Assembly: GCA_021463165.1 (NCBI GenBank)
Contig: JAJTWY010000011.1
Coordinates: forward strand, 68,072 to 127,523
Reading direction: 5' to 3'
From: Pyrinomonadaceae bacterium
GTDB lineage: Bacteria; Acidobacteriota; Blastocatellia; Pyrinomonadales; Pyrinomonadaceae
DNA: 59,452 nt
How positions within the stretch are numbered: the stretch's first letter is position 1; each line of letters opens with the position of its first letter. Shown in pieces: positions 45,043 to 53,426 of the stretch. Below the pieces are notes generated by a model. That model did no database searches. It was not told where the DNA came from and saw nothing but the letters and a program-made list of their open reading frames with translations. Both the position numbers and the translations under genes were made by a program.

Positions 45043-46998
45043 ATGAGTTGGTTATACACGATCGTTTTTGCCGGGTTGGTTCTGTCATCGGACAGCGGGA
45101 ATATCCCCGAGATCAACCCACCTGCGGAGGTTTGTCCGGTGGTCGTTGAGCAAACGGCGGCCGACGAGACCGAGAGGTTCGAAAAGTCGTATCCGCTGAC
45201 GGCGAATGGAAAAGTGAATGTTTCAAATGTAAACGGTTCGATCGTGGTTGAGGCATGGGATCGAAACGAAGTGAAGTTTGAATACACAAAGGTCGCCGAT
45301 TCGAAAGAGCGTCTTGCCGATGTCGAAGTCGAGATCGAATCGCGGGCCGACTACTTCTCTGCCGAAACCAAGTATGACAACTGGAAGAACAAGGTCGGCA
45401 GCGACCGCTGGAAGAATAACGGCAAACTAAATGTCGAGATGAAGCTGATGGTTCCCCGTGGTGCGGTGCTCAATGAGATCGAGACCGTCAACGGGTCGGT
45501 CACTGTATCGAATTTCATCAACGTGACCAGCGTATCCGCCGTCAACGGAACCGTTACGGCTGAGAATATCCGCGGGACCGCAAAACTTTCGACGGTCAAC
45601 GGGGAAGTCAAGGCCGATTTCGACCGTCTTGAAAGCGGGAGCAGGATCTCGCTCGAGACCGTTAACGGCCGGGTCAATTTGGTGATCCCGTCAGATTCGA
45701 GTGCGACCGTCAGGGCCGAATCGCTGAATGGCAATATCACTAACGACTTCGGGCTTCCGGTTCGGAAGGGCAAATACGTCGGACGTGACCTTTACGGCAA
45801 ACTCGGATCGGGCGATGTGCAGATCAGGATGGAAAGCGTAAACGGATCGTTGTCTGTCGTGCGAAAGAATGACGGTAAACAGCCCGCCGCCGCGACAGAT
45901 CTCCTACCAAGCAAGCACCAGGATGACGATTGGGACTCTGACATTGATGTGAGCAAGAAAGTCGATGCCGCGAAGATCAATAAGAACATCGCAAAGGCCG
46001 TTAAAGAGACGACAAAGAGCCTTCCCGCAGTTTCCGCGGCTACGGAGAAGGCCCTGGCAGACGCCCATCTCGAGTTGAGTAAGGCCCGGCCGGAGATGGA
46101 GAAACTTAATGCCGATCTAGCAAGGGTGGCCAACGAATCGCTCAGGGCCGCGACCGAGGCAGTTAAGTTGGAAGACATTCGTAACGCAGTCCTCGCCGAA
46201 GGTGATCGGATGGCAAGGATCGCTGACGCCAGCTTTTTTTCCCGCGTGCCGCGGGTCGAGAAAAAGAGCGGTTCGTTCCCTGTCAAAGGCGTACCGAAAG
46301 TTACGATCGTCGGCAAAGGCTGCTCGGTGACCGTGAAAGGTTGGGATCGGTCCGAGGTTCAATACCGCGTCTCACATTTCGCCGATGCCAGGAGTCGCGA
46401 GCAGTTAAGCGTCAAGGAAAATCATACGGATTCTTCGATCGACCTTGATGTCAGCAACCCATCGGCGGAGGGGCGCGACGCCCGCTTTTTTGATCCTTCG
46501 CGCCGCGTACACATTGAGGTCTTTGTTCCCAAGAAAACCAATTTGAAGATAGACGCCAACGGGACGATCAGGCTCGATGGTGTTTCCGGTGATCTGCAGG
46601 TGATCGGTGCGGACGAGGGGATCGACGTACGCGATTCTGACGGCAAACTCAATGTGTCGAACGTAGATGGACTGGTGAGGATCGTAGGGTTCTCGGGTGA
46701 TCTGGTCGCAAAGACCACGGACGGCGATGTGCGCCTGGACGGCGACTTTACGTCGATCACCGGTTCTGCGAAGTGCGGCAACTTCATGCTTAGTATTCCC
46801 GAGAACATCGACGCCGAGATCTCTGGTTCAGGGAGTAGCGAATCGTCGCTGAGGGTTGAGGACATTGCCGGCGGCAAGCAGCTCTCGGAGTCAAACTGGC
46901 AGTTCGGGAAGGGCACCCGGAAATACAAATTTGATCTCCGGGGCGGCGAACTCGTCGTTCAAAACCGCGATCTGATAAATGGCGGGGAAACCCGATAA
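45043..46998 (+). CDS. Secreted protein with two DUF4097 beta-solenoid domains
   Basis: A 651-residue exported protein with a short signal peptide, preceded by AGGAG 8 bp upstream. The first DUF4097 region (about 45-285) contains repeated strands such as GKVNVSNVNGSIVVEAWDRN, IETVNGSVTVSNF, VSAVNGTVTAENIRGTAKLS and SLETVNGRVNLVIPSDSSAT. An unusual charged helical segment follows (about 300-400, rich in Lys/Ala/Glu), then a second DUF4097 region (about 415-640: VSGDLQVIGADEGIDVRDSD, VDGLVRIVGFSGDLVAKTTD). Such solenoids occur on the cell surface with unknown ligands. A terminator follows immediately. Confidence 0.8.
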   Translation: MSWLYTIVFAGLVLSSDSGNIPEINPPAEVCPVVVEQTAADETERFEKSYPLTANGKVNVSNVNGSIVVEAWDRNEVKFEYTKVADSKERLADVEVEIESRADYFSAETKYDNWKNKVGSDRWKNNGKLNVEMKLMVPRGAVLNEIETVNGSVTVSNFINVTSVSAVNGTVTAENIRGTAKLSTVNGEVKADFDRLESGSRISLETVNGRVNLVIPSDSSATVRAESLNGNITNDFGLPVRKGKYVGRDLYGKLGSGDVQIRMESVNGSLSVVRKNDGKQPAAATDLLPSKHQDDDWDSDIDVSKKVDAAKINKNIAKAVKETTKSLPAVSAATEKALADAHLELSKARPEMEKLNADLARVANESLRAATEAVKLEDIRNAVLAEGDRMARIADASFFSRVPRVEKKSGSFPVKGVPKVTIVGKGCSVTVKGWDRSEVQYRVSHFADARSREQLSVKENHTDSSIDLDVSNPSAEGRDARFFDPSRRVHIEVFVPKKTNLKIDANGTIRLDGVSGDLQVIGADEGIDVRDSDGKLNVSNVDGLVRIVGFSGDLVAKTTDGDVRLDGDFTSITGSAKCGNFMLSIPENIDAEISGSGSSESSLRVEDIAGGKQLSESNWQFGKGTRKYKFDLRGGELVVQNRDLINGGETR

Positions 46999-47011
46999 TG
47001 TGTTCATATGT

Positions 47012-47047
47012 GCGGCTCGGCAAACATAGCGAGCCGCTTTTCTTTTG
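47012..47047 (+). terminator. Intrinsic terminator
   Basis: GCGGCTCG (47012-47019) pairs with CGAGCCGC (47030-47037) over 8 bp across a 10-base loop, followed by TTTTCTTTT. It lies 14 bp after the DUF4097 stop codon. Confidence 0.85.
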
Positions 47048-47116
47048 AAACTTTCTAGTTCTCGAACCCGTTTCTTCTCTCGTTTAACAATAAGCCTGTG
47101 ATCGCTTTATACCAAG

Positions 47117-49612
47117 ATGTGCCAAGTTTTACCTACCGTCCGCTTCGTTGTCTTTTTGTTCGTCGCTGCGTTCTGCCTTCCCGTCAGCGGGCAGGAATCA
47201 AATGGAGGCGGCAAGCAAGGGCCAGCGCCCGGCGTTGAACGCGGAGGCGGCGTCGCTTTACCGCCGGAAAAACGGGCCGCAATGTCAATTCCGAAGATCG
47301 GCAGCCCGATAGTGATAGACGGGCGTCCAGACGAGGAAATTTGGAAACAGGCCGCAGTATTCAAGGATTTCTATCAAACCTATCCGGGCAACAACACTAC
47401 GCCCTCGAAACCGACGGAATTCTACATGATGTATGACGAAAAGCATCTTTATGTCGCGTGGAAATGTTGGGACGAGAAGGACAAGATCCGCGCTACGGTC
47501 GCAAAGCGTGACAATGTTTTCGGCGAGGACAATGTTCGTATGTGGCTCGATACCTACAACGATCGGCGCCGCGCCTATGTTATCGGGTTCAATCCGCTCG
47601 GAATTCAGGCGGACGGTATATATACGGAAGGTGAGCGCGCGGATTTCTCGGTCGACATTGTAATGGAGTCAAAGGGAGTGATCGAGGATTGGGGATGGTC
47701 GGTCGAGGCCAAAATACCATTCAAGTCGCTTCGATACAAGACCGGGAAGGGAACGCTTTGGGGATTCAATGTTGCCCGAAACATCGACCGTTTCAATGAT
47801 GAGTTCGACAGCTGGATGCCCGAGGATCGGAACATCTCCGGCTTCCTCACGCAGCACGGCAAGATCTCCGGCCTCGATGACATCAAGTACGAGCGGACGC
47901 TGGAGGTTGTCCCGAGCATTACGCTGAGCGAGACGGGCAGCCGGGTCGCGGCGAACGAGATAGCCGCCGGCCGCTTCGTCAACCAACCCGTGCGCCATCA
48001 GATCGGCGTCAATTTGAAATATACTATCACGCCAAGCATCACGCTCGACGCTGCGATTAATCCCGATTTCGCCGAGATCGAGGCTGACGCGCCGGTCGTT
48101 ACGGCAAACCAGCGCTTTCCGATCTTTTTTCAGGAGAAGCGGCCTTTCTTTCTTGAGGGATCCGAGATCTTTTCGTCACCGCTGCAGGTTTTTTACTCGA
48201 GGAATATCGTCGATCCTGACGTTGCGCTGAAGCTATCAGGCAAGGTCGGCAAGACCTCGTTCGGTATTCTGGCCGCCTCAGACAATGCCCCCGGGAACTA
48301 TGCCGAGAACGACCGGAATGATTCAAACGTACGGCCGCGCATCGATGAGTTTCTCGACAAGAACTCGCTTTTTGGCGTTGTTCGCGTCAAACGCGATTTT
48401 GGAAGTGAGAACAACATCGGATTCTTTGCTACCTACCGCGGATTCCCGGAACAAAAAAACCTATTGGCTGCGGTCGACGGGCGCATCAAGTTCAATCCGA
48501 ATCTGACGGCGGTGTTTCAGGTCGCCGGAACTACCTCGCGGCGCTGCTTTTTCGACCCGGAATTTGAGCCGACACTGAACCCGGTTCAGGCGGCCTCGAA
48601 CCGGGCGATATGCGGCGGCGGGACATTTGGCGGAGTGACGGTTCAGGGAAGCCCGTTCAACCGATACCGGACGGGTAACGGCCTGGGCTACTACTTCAAT
48701 CTCGACTATTCAAGCGAGACACATGGTTGGTTCCTTGAGGCCGGCGGACGCAGCAAATTCTATCGTGCCGATTCTGGATTTACGCGCCGAACCAATTCGA
48801 ACTTCCTCTTCTTCTTCAACCGGCTCTCGACGAAATCGGATTCGAAGAAGAAGATCATACGCGCCCAATGGAATCAGATGGCCGGCGTGGATTACAACTG
48901 GGCGGGGAAACTCACCGGTTTCAACGCCGAGACCAATGGCAACATCAGCCTGAAGCGAAACACCTTTATCAACGTCGCGACCGGGGTGTCATACGAGAAG
49001 ATCTTCGAGGAGGAGTTTGGGCTTCGGCGATCACCGACCCGGCCGCTTGGCACTTTTCTGGGAGATCCGACGCGATCGACGTGGATGCACGTCATATCGG
49101 CCAATCTTGAGCAGTCCCCAACCAAGCGGCTCAGCTATGGGTTCTTCCTCGGGACAATTCGGAACGCCTTCGATTTCTTCCACTTTGACCCGACGACCGG
49201 TCTTCAGAATCCCGGCCCGGGAAGGCAGGCGGACGCCAATATCTACATTACGGTTAAGCCGATCGATCCGCTGGCTTTCTCGGTCAGCTACAACAAGAGC
49301 CGCTTGACCCGCAACGACAATCGTGTCAGATCTTTCGATTCGGATATCGTCAGCGTAAGGTCAACCTATTATTTTACAAGGTTCCTTTTCACCCGTTTTC
49401 GGCTGGATTATGACGGAACCGAGAAAAACTTTGCCGGACAAGCACTGTTCGGCTGGACGCCACATCCTGGAACGGCATTTTACGCCGGTTACAACGACAA
49501 TTTGAACCGAAACGGGATGAATCCGTTTACAGGTCAGTACGAACCCGGCTTCGAGCGGAACAACCGCACATTCTTTATTCGTATGTCGTATCTGTTCCGC
49601 AAAAGCTTCTAG
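47117..49612 (+). CDS. Outer-membrane protein with CBM9-like domain and DUF5916 barrel
   Basis: An 831-residue protein with a signal peptide (VVFLFVAAFCLPVSGQ). A carbohydrate-binding module 9-like domain occupies residues 55-230 (IDGRPDEEIWKQAAVFKDFY, LYVAWKCWDEKD, FGEDNVRMWLDTYNDRRRAY). The rest is the DUF5916 domain, a long series of amphipathic strands with LDAAINPDFAEIEADAPVVT, FPIFFQEKRPFFLEGSEIFS and the C-terminal RTFFIRMSYLFRKSF, whose final aromatic residue suits an outer-membrane barrel. It may bind or import glycans or peptides; that role is inferred. It stands alone between two terminators, so it is a single-gene unit. Confidence 0.85.
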   Translation: MCQVLPTVRFVVFLFVAAFCLPVSGQESNGGGKQGPAPGVERGGGVALPPEKRAAMSIPKIGSPIVIDGRPDEEIWKQAAVFKDFYQTYPGNNTTPSKPTEFYMMYDEKHLYVAWKCWDEKDKIRATVAKRDNVFGEDNVRMWLDTYNDRRRAYVIGFNPLGIQADGIYTEGERADFSVDIVMESKGVIEDWGWSVEAKIPFKSLRYKTGKGTLWGFNVARNIDRFNDEFDSWMPEDRNISGFLTQHGKISGLDDIKYERTLEVVPSITLSETGSRVAANEIAAGRFVNQPVRHQIGVNLKYTITPSITLDAAINPDFAEIEADAPVVTANQRFPIFFQEKRPFFLEGSEIFSSPLQVFYSRNIVDPDVALKLSGKVGKTSFGILAASDNAPGNYAENDRNDSNVRPRIDEFLDKNSLFGVVRVKRDFGSENNIGFFATYRGFPEQKNLLAAVDGRIKFNPNLTAVFQVAGTTSRRCFFDPEFEPTLNPVQAASNRAICGGGTFGGVTVQGSPFNRYRTGNGLGYYFNLDYSSETHGWFLEAGGRSKFYRADSGFTRRTNSNFLFFFNRLSTKSDSKKKIIRAQWNQMAGVDYNWAGKLTGFNAETNGNISLKRNTFINVATGVSYEKIFEEEFGLRRSPTRPLGTFLGDPTRSTWMHVISANLEQSPTKRLSYGFFLGTIRNAFDFFHFDPTTGLQNPGPGRQADANIYITVKPIDPLAFSVSYNKSRLTRNDNRVRSFDSDIVSVRSTYYFTRFLFTRFRLDYDGTEKNFAGQALFGWTPHPGTAFYAGYNDNLNRNGMNPFTGQYEPGFERNNRTFFIRMSYLFRKSF

Positions 49613-49639
49613 ACCTCTTCCACTCCTCTTGATGCCTGA

Positions 49640-49674
49640 GGGCGATCGGTTGTCTAGCCGGTCGCCCTTTTTTT
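49640..49674 (+). terminator. Intrinsic terminator
   Basis: GGGCGATCGG (49640-49649) pairs with CCGGTCGCCC (49658-49667) over 10 bp with one G-T pair, followed by seven T. It ends the DUF5916 transcript. Confidence 0.88.
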
Positions 49675-49717
49675 AAGCAGTTTTTTAATTCACGCGGCAA
49701 TCTCCTTCAAAATGTTC

Positions 49718-49746
49718 TTGTATTATCTGAGGCAGTGGTGTATAAC
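49718..49746 (+). promoter_or_regulatory. Candidate promoter for the glycine-zipper protein gene
   Basis: TTGTAT (49718-49723) and TATAAC (49741-49746) are separated by 17 bp, 60 bp upstream of the 49806 start codon, in the gap after the previous terminator. The -10 is a good match (5 of 6); the -35 is weak (3 of 6). Confidence 0.35.
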
Positions 49747-49805
49747 TCATAGTTGATATTACATTTCTTGCCATCCGGCTTAAGACAATTAGGAGATCAT
49801 AAGAG

Positions 49806-50879
49806 ATGAAAGTTCGTGGACGAATTCGTGGGATTGCCTTATGCACTATCTTATTCTCGCTATCGATGCCCGCCGTTTTCTCTCCGCCGGTTTCGGCGCA
49901 GAGCACTGAGGGCGTGGCCTTGCAGCGAGGATATAGAACCGGCTATTCGGATGGCTATATGTCCGGCTATCGCGATACGATCGACGGCGCTTCAAAAAAC
50001 CTTGCACGTCATAACGATTATGCGAAGGCGGATCGTGCCTATAGCAAGGCCTATGGGCTTCTCGATGATTACCGGGACGGCTATCAACAGGGTTTCGAGC
50101 TAGGGTACGAGACCGGCTACGAACGCCGTTCTTTCGAATCTTCACTGCCGAGCGGCCTTAAGCGACGTGGTGTCGTTGCTGACAGCAATCGGCTGGCGAC
50201 AAATTCTTCAGATCAGCGGGTGAACAACGGCAGCGTCGGCCAAACCTCGAACGGCGGATATAGCGACAGTACAAACTCGGCGACAACACCCTCGAAGGTT
50301 GAGATGGTCGCGACCAACTACCAAGCGAACAATACGCCGATCATAATCATCCCGCGCGAGACCGAACTTATCCTCGAGCTTCAGGATGACATCAATACGG
50401 AGCAGAGCCGCGAAGGCGAGAAATTTACCGCTCGGGTGATTTCGCCGTCCGAGATCGCGGGCGCTACGGTCGAAGGCCGGGTCGCCAAGGTTCTGAAGCC
50501 GGGCCGGATCAAGCGTAGAAGCGAGCTCTCATTGTCGTTTGACAGGATAATCCTTGACGACAATCGATGGAGCAATTTTGGCGCGACCTTGACCGAGGTT
50601 CTGGCGGTCAAAGGCGACAATGTAAAGAAAGTTGACCTCGAAGGCACTGCTCTGGGGCAAAGTTCGCTTAAATCCGACGTGATCAAAGTTGGAGGGGCGA
50701 CCGGAGCCGGCGCGTTGATCGGCGGGGTTGTCGGCGGGCCGATCGGCGTTGCTGTGGGTGCGGGCGTTGGCGCGGCTTTCGGTGTGGGCGCCATTGTCAT
50801 AGAACGCGGAAAGCATATCAGGCTTACTCGAAATCAACAGTTGCGAATTAGAACCGCCTACCAGACCCAGATCCGGTAG
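49806..50879 (+). CDS. Secreted/membrane protein with GY repeats and a C-terminal glycine zipper
   Basis: A 357-residue protein with a signal peptide (IALCTILFSLSMPAVFSPPV then SAQ). A Gly-Tyr repeat region follows (GYRTGYSDGYMSGYRD and GYQQGFELGYETGY, residues 38-105), then a Ser/Asn-rich linker. A beta domain (IIPRETELILELQDDINTEQ, REGEKFTARVI) has some resemblance to outer-membrane or secretion-channel periplasmic domains. Near the C-terminus a glycine zipper (GGATGAGALIGGVVGGPIGV and onward) could insert in a membrane. I do not recognise the whole. It has its own promoter-like sequence and a terminator behind it. Confidence 0.6.
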   Translation: MKVRGRIRGIALCTILFSLSMPAVFSPPVSAQSTEGVALQRGYRTGYSDGYMSGYRDTIDGASKNLARHNDYAKADRAYSKAYGLLDDYRDGYQQGFELGYETGYERRSFESSLPSGLKRRGVVADSNRLATNSSDQRVNNGSVGQTSNGGYSDSTNSATTPSKVEMVATNYQANNTPIIIIPRETELILELQDDINTEQSREGEKFTARVISPSEIAGATVEGRVAKVLKPGRIKRRSELSLSFDRIILDDNRWSNFGATLTEVLAVKGDNVKKVDLEGTALGQSSLKSDVIKVGGATGAGALIGGVVGGPIGVAVGAGVGAAFGVGAIVIERGKHIRLTRNQQLRIRTAYQTQIR

Positions 50880-50908
50880 CGCTTAGTGCTAACTTGAATG
50901 CAATCTTC

Positions 50909-50936
50909 GCGGTCGGCGTTTGCCGGCCGCTTTTTT
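50909..50936 (+). terminator. Intrinsic terminator
   Basis: GCGGTCGGC (50909-50917) and GCCGGCCGC (50922-50930) pair over 9 bp with one G-T pair and a 4-base loop, followed by six T. Confidence 0.88.
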
Positions 50937-50976
50937 GTGCTCTCTGGTAAGACCAATATGGTTCGCACTTGTCTGA

Positions 50977-50990
50977 CGAACGGGGGTTCG
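50977..50990. promoter_or_regulatory. CGAAC-N4-GTTCG palindrome upstream of citrate synthase
   Basis: CGAAC GGGG GTTCG at 50977-50990 matches the form of the Gram-positive LexA box (CGAAC-N4-GTTCG). It sits 58 bp before the citrate synthase start, between a TTGTCT (50969) and a TAAACT (50992). Citrate synthase is not a known damage gene, so this may be chance or another regulator's site. Confidence 0.3.
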
Positions 50991-51047
50991 ATAAACTATA
51001 ACATTGGAAATTAGGCTTTGTTATAAGACAATAATCTTTTATTAAAA

Positions 51048-52190
51048 ATGAGTACAGGAACAGAAACAACAGGAGCAGCGGCGGCAGGTTTGCGAGGGGT
51101 CGTCGCGGCCCAAAGCTCGATCGGCGACGTAAACGGGGAACAGGGGATACTTATCTATCAGGGTTATGACATACACGATCTTGCCGAACATTCGACGTTT
51201 GAAGAGGTGGTGTTCCTGCTTTGGAATGGGCGTTTGCCGAAGGCGGATGAACTGGCCGCACTGACCGCCGATCTGCGGGCAAATTATGGGGCTCCGGCCG
51301 AAGTTATCGAGATGATGCGGCATTTTCCGAAGGACGCGGATCCAATGGACGTGCTTCGAACGGCCGTTTCGTCGCTTGATTTTTACGATGCCGAGTCGCA
51401 CGCGACCGACCGCGAATCGGCGATGCGTTCGGCAGTGAATATCACCGGCCAGATCGGCACGATCGCGGCGGCATGGGATCGGATCCGCAATGGCAAGGAA
51501 CCGGTCGCGCCGGATACCAGCCTTTCGATCGCGGAGAATTTTCTCTACATGCTTCGCGGAGAGAGGGCTGACGCCGACGAGGCGCGGATGTTCGACATCG
51601 CTTTGATACTCCACGCCGATCATGAGTTGAATGCTTCGACCTTTACGACCAGGGTCGTATCGGGCACCCTCGCGGGAATGTATGGGGCCGTAACCGCTGG
51701 TATAGCAGCCCTTGCGGGGCCGCTTCACGGCGGTGCGAACACCAACGTGATGAAAATGCTGATCGAGATCGACGATCCGGCGAAGATCGATGCCTGGGTT
51801 GATGACGCGCTCGCGCAGAAGAAGAAGATCATGGGCATTGGCCACGCGGTTTACAAGACCGAGGATCCGCGAGCGACCTGGCTTCGCAAATTCTCAAAGA
51901 AGATGGCGGAAAAGACCGGAGTGACCAAGTGGTACGAGATGTCGCAGCGTATCGAGCAGCTCATGCACGAAAAGAAAGGGATGTTCCCGAACGTCGATTT
52001 CTATTCGGCTTCGACGTATTACCTGATGGGTATAGCCCTCGATATGTACACGCCGATCTTCGCGGTCAGCCGCATCTCCGGCTGGACCGGCCACATCCTC
52101 GAGCAGTATGCGAACAATAAGCTCATTCGTCCGCGGGCCGAGTATATTGGGGCTCGCGATCTGAAATACATACCGATCGCCGAACGGTAA
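51048..52190 (+). CDS. Citrate synthase
   Basis: A 380-residue short (type I) citrate/2-methylcitrate synthase that condenses oxaloacetate with acetyl-CoA at the entry to the TCA cycle. The catalytic triad is visible: H227 in GPLHGGAN, H266 in GIGHAVYKTEDPRA and D317 in NVDFYSAS. HADHELNASTFT (H192) is the substrate histidine, and SRISGWTGHILEQYANNKLI closes the active site. Whether oxaloacetate (GltA) or propionyl-CoA (PrpC) is preferred cannot be read from sequence alone. There is no Shine-Dalgarno sequence: the 20 bases before the ATG are A/T-rich, which could favour initiation by an unstructured leader. A terminator follows. Confidence 0.93.
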   Translation: MSTGTETTGAAAAGLRGVVAAQSSIGDVNGEQGILIYQGYDIHDLAEHSTFEEVVFLLWNGRLPKADELAALTADLRANYGAPAEVIEMMRHFPKDADPMDVLRTAVSSLDFYDAESHATDRESAMRSAVNITGQIGTIAAAWDRIRNGKEPVAPDTSLSIAENFLYMLRGERADADEARMFDIALILHADHELNASTFTTRVVSGTLAGMYGAVTAGIAALAGPLHGGANTNVMKMLIEIDDPAKIDAWVDDALAQKKKIMGIGHAVYKTEDPRATWLRKFSKKMAEKTGVTKWYEMSQRIEQLMHEKKGMFPNVDFYSASTYYLMGIALDMYTPIFAVSRISGWTGHILEQYANNKLIRPRAEYIGARDLKYIPIAER

Positions 52191-52214
52191 GTAGCGGTCG
52201 AAAACTGACCTATG

Positions 52215-52246
52215 AAGGCCTCGTCGGATTTGGGCGGGGCCTTTTA
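52215..52246 (+). terminator. Intrinsic terminator
   Basis: AAGGCCTCGTC (52215-52225) pairs with GGCGGGGCCTT (52233-52243) over 11 bp with two G-T pairs and a 7-base loop, followed by TTT and, after two bases, TTTTT. It ends the citrate synthase transcript and touches the stop codon of the convergent membrane-protein gene. Confidence 0.8.
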
Positions 52247-52699
52247 CTTTTTGTATGAAGCGGCATGGACGTCGTCACGCCTGGGAAAATGGAGCAGGGT
52301 TCCGCCGATCCCGGCCGCCGAGAACAAGAAGAAGTATTGGTATTCGAATAGAAACGCGGTGAGGAATCCGAACAACGAGACCGATTCGCAAAGTGCACAG
52401 CCCACTATCACAGCGGTTTGTACCAGGCTGACGTCTTGCTGATCGACCGATCTAGCAAGGATCTTCTTTCGCAGGATAAATGACGCTATCAGGGCCACGA
52501 CCGAAACGGCCGCCAACGCAACGGAAACGACAGGCTCGCTGCCGAGTAGTGGCTTCGAAAGGTCTAGGCCCATCAGTTCCGGTTTGATCATGAGAACCAT
52601 CGGAATAAACAATACCTGCGAGAAGAGCAAGGCGGCCCAGACGATCAGGATCGTCTGATATGACTGCTCCGGAGTTGGCTTTGGTGCGTGTGAGGTCAT
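52244..52699 (-). CDS. Four-helix membrane protein of unknown function
   Basis: A 151-residue protein with four hydrophobic helices (TILIVWAALLFSQVLFIPMV, VVSVALAAVSVVALIASFIL, TAVIVGCALCESVSLFGFLT and YQYFFLFSAAGIGGTLLHF). The third helix (ALCESVSLFGFLTAFLF) loosely recalls the second helix of rotary ATPase c-subunits, including a glutamate in the membrane, but the rest does not fit. It is divergent from the 52750 gene with 50 bp between. Function unknown. Confidence 0.55.
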   Translation of the reverse strand: MTSHAPKPTPEQSYQTILIVWAALLFSQVLFIPMVLMIKPELMGLDLSKPLLGSEPVVSVALAAVSVVALIASFILRKKILARSVDQQDVSLVQTAVIVGCALCESVSLFGFLTAFLFEYQYFFLFSAAGIGGTLLHFPRRDDVHAASYKK

Positions 52700-52749
52700 C
52701 TTGTTAGTGTTTTCTGTCGAGCGTATTTTATGCTATTTTCTCCTAGATC

Positions 52750-53253
52750 ATGAAAAGAGTTTTAGTTCCTATCGCCATCATACTTTTTCTATCCGCAGCA
52801 GCCGCTGCGCAGACCGTCAATCCGGCCAAACTTAAGTTTAGGGGCATCGGCCTCAATTCGACATATGCTCAGGTCCTAGCCGCACTTGGGAAGCCTGAAA
52901 ACGAGGATGCGGCAAAAAACGAGGAATGTATCGGTGGGCATGAAAAATCGATAAAGTATCCCGGCATATCTTTCTACATGATGGACGGTGACAGCAAGGA
53001 CAAGAAAACCTTCGAGGTCAAGGGCTTCGAACTTACTGCCCGGGGCTATCTGGTATCGGGAGTGAAGATCGGTGATTCACCGGCCGTTGTTCGGAAGAAG
53101 TACGGGCGTAAGTACAGCGTCGATACCGAGCGGGGATCGGGCGAGATCACCTGGCTGTACGACATGAGCGAGCGAGACGGCCCGGGTACGACAAGAGTAG
53201 TCTTTAAGAACGGTAAAGTTTCGATGATCGCGTCCGGTCTTCTGGTCTGTTGA
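52750..53253 (+). CDS. Secreted protein of unknown function
   Basis: A 167-residue protein with a signal peptide (VLVPIAIILFLSAAAAAQ). The mature part begins LKFRGIGLNSTYAQVLAALG and repeats a similar helix-strand pattern later (VSGVKIGDSPAVVRKKYGRK, then ITWLYDMSERDGPGTTRVVF). Two 'GIG/VKIG-xS' units suggest an internally duplicated small domain like those that bind hydrophobic ligands. Two cysteines (ECIGG and the final VC) could pair. Not recognised further. It lies upstream of the M14 carboxypeptidase gene, with a 173-bp gap. Confidence 0.55.
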   Translation: MKRVLVPIAIILFLSAAAAAQTVNPAKLKFRGIGLNSTYAQVLAALGKPENEDAAKNEECIGGHEKSIKYPGISFYMMDGDSKDKKTFEVKGFELTARGYLVSGVKIGDSPAVVRKKYGRKYSVDTERGSGEITWLYDMSERDGPGTTRVVFKNGKVSMIASGLLVC

Positions 53254-53426
53254 GGGGGCAGCTTAGCGTTCAACCTTCCCTGTTGTGTCCTGATCTGGGG
53301 CCGGATCTCCCAAAATTGTGAAAAACTTCGACTTTTGTTCAGTTGACTAACCCCCGACGGTTTCATTCTGATACAATTCCTACAATTCAAGTTCGAAAAA
53401 CTTAACAAAACCACGGGAGAATACCG

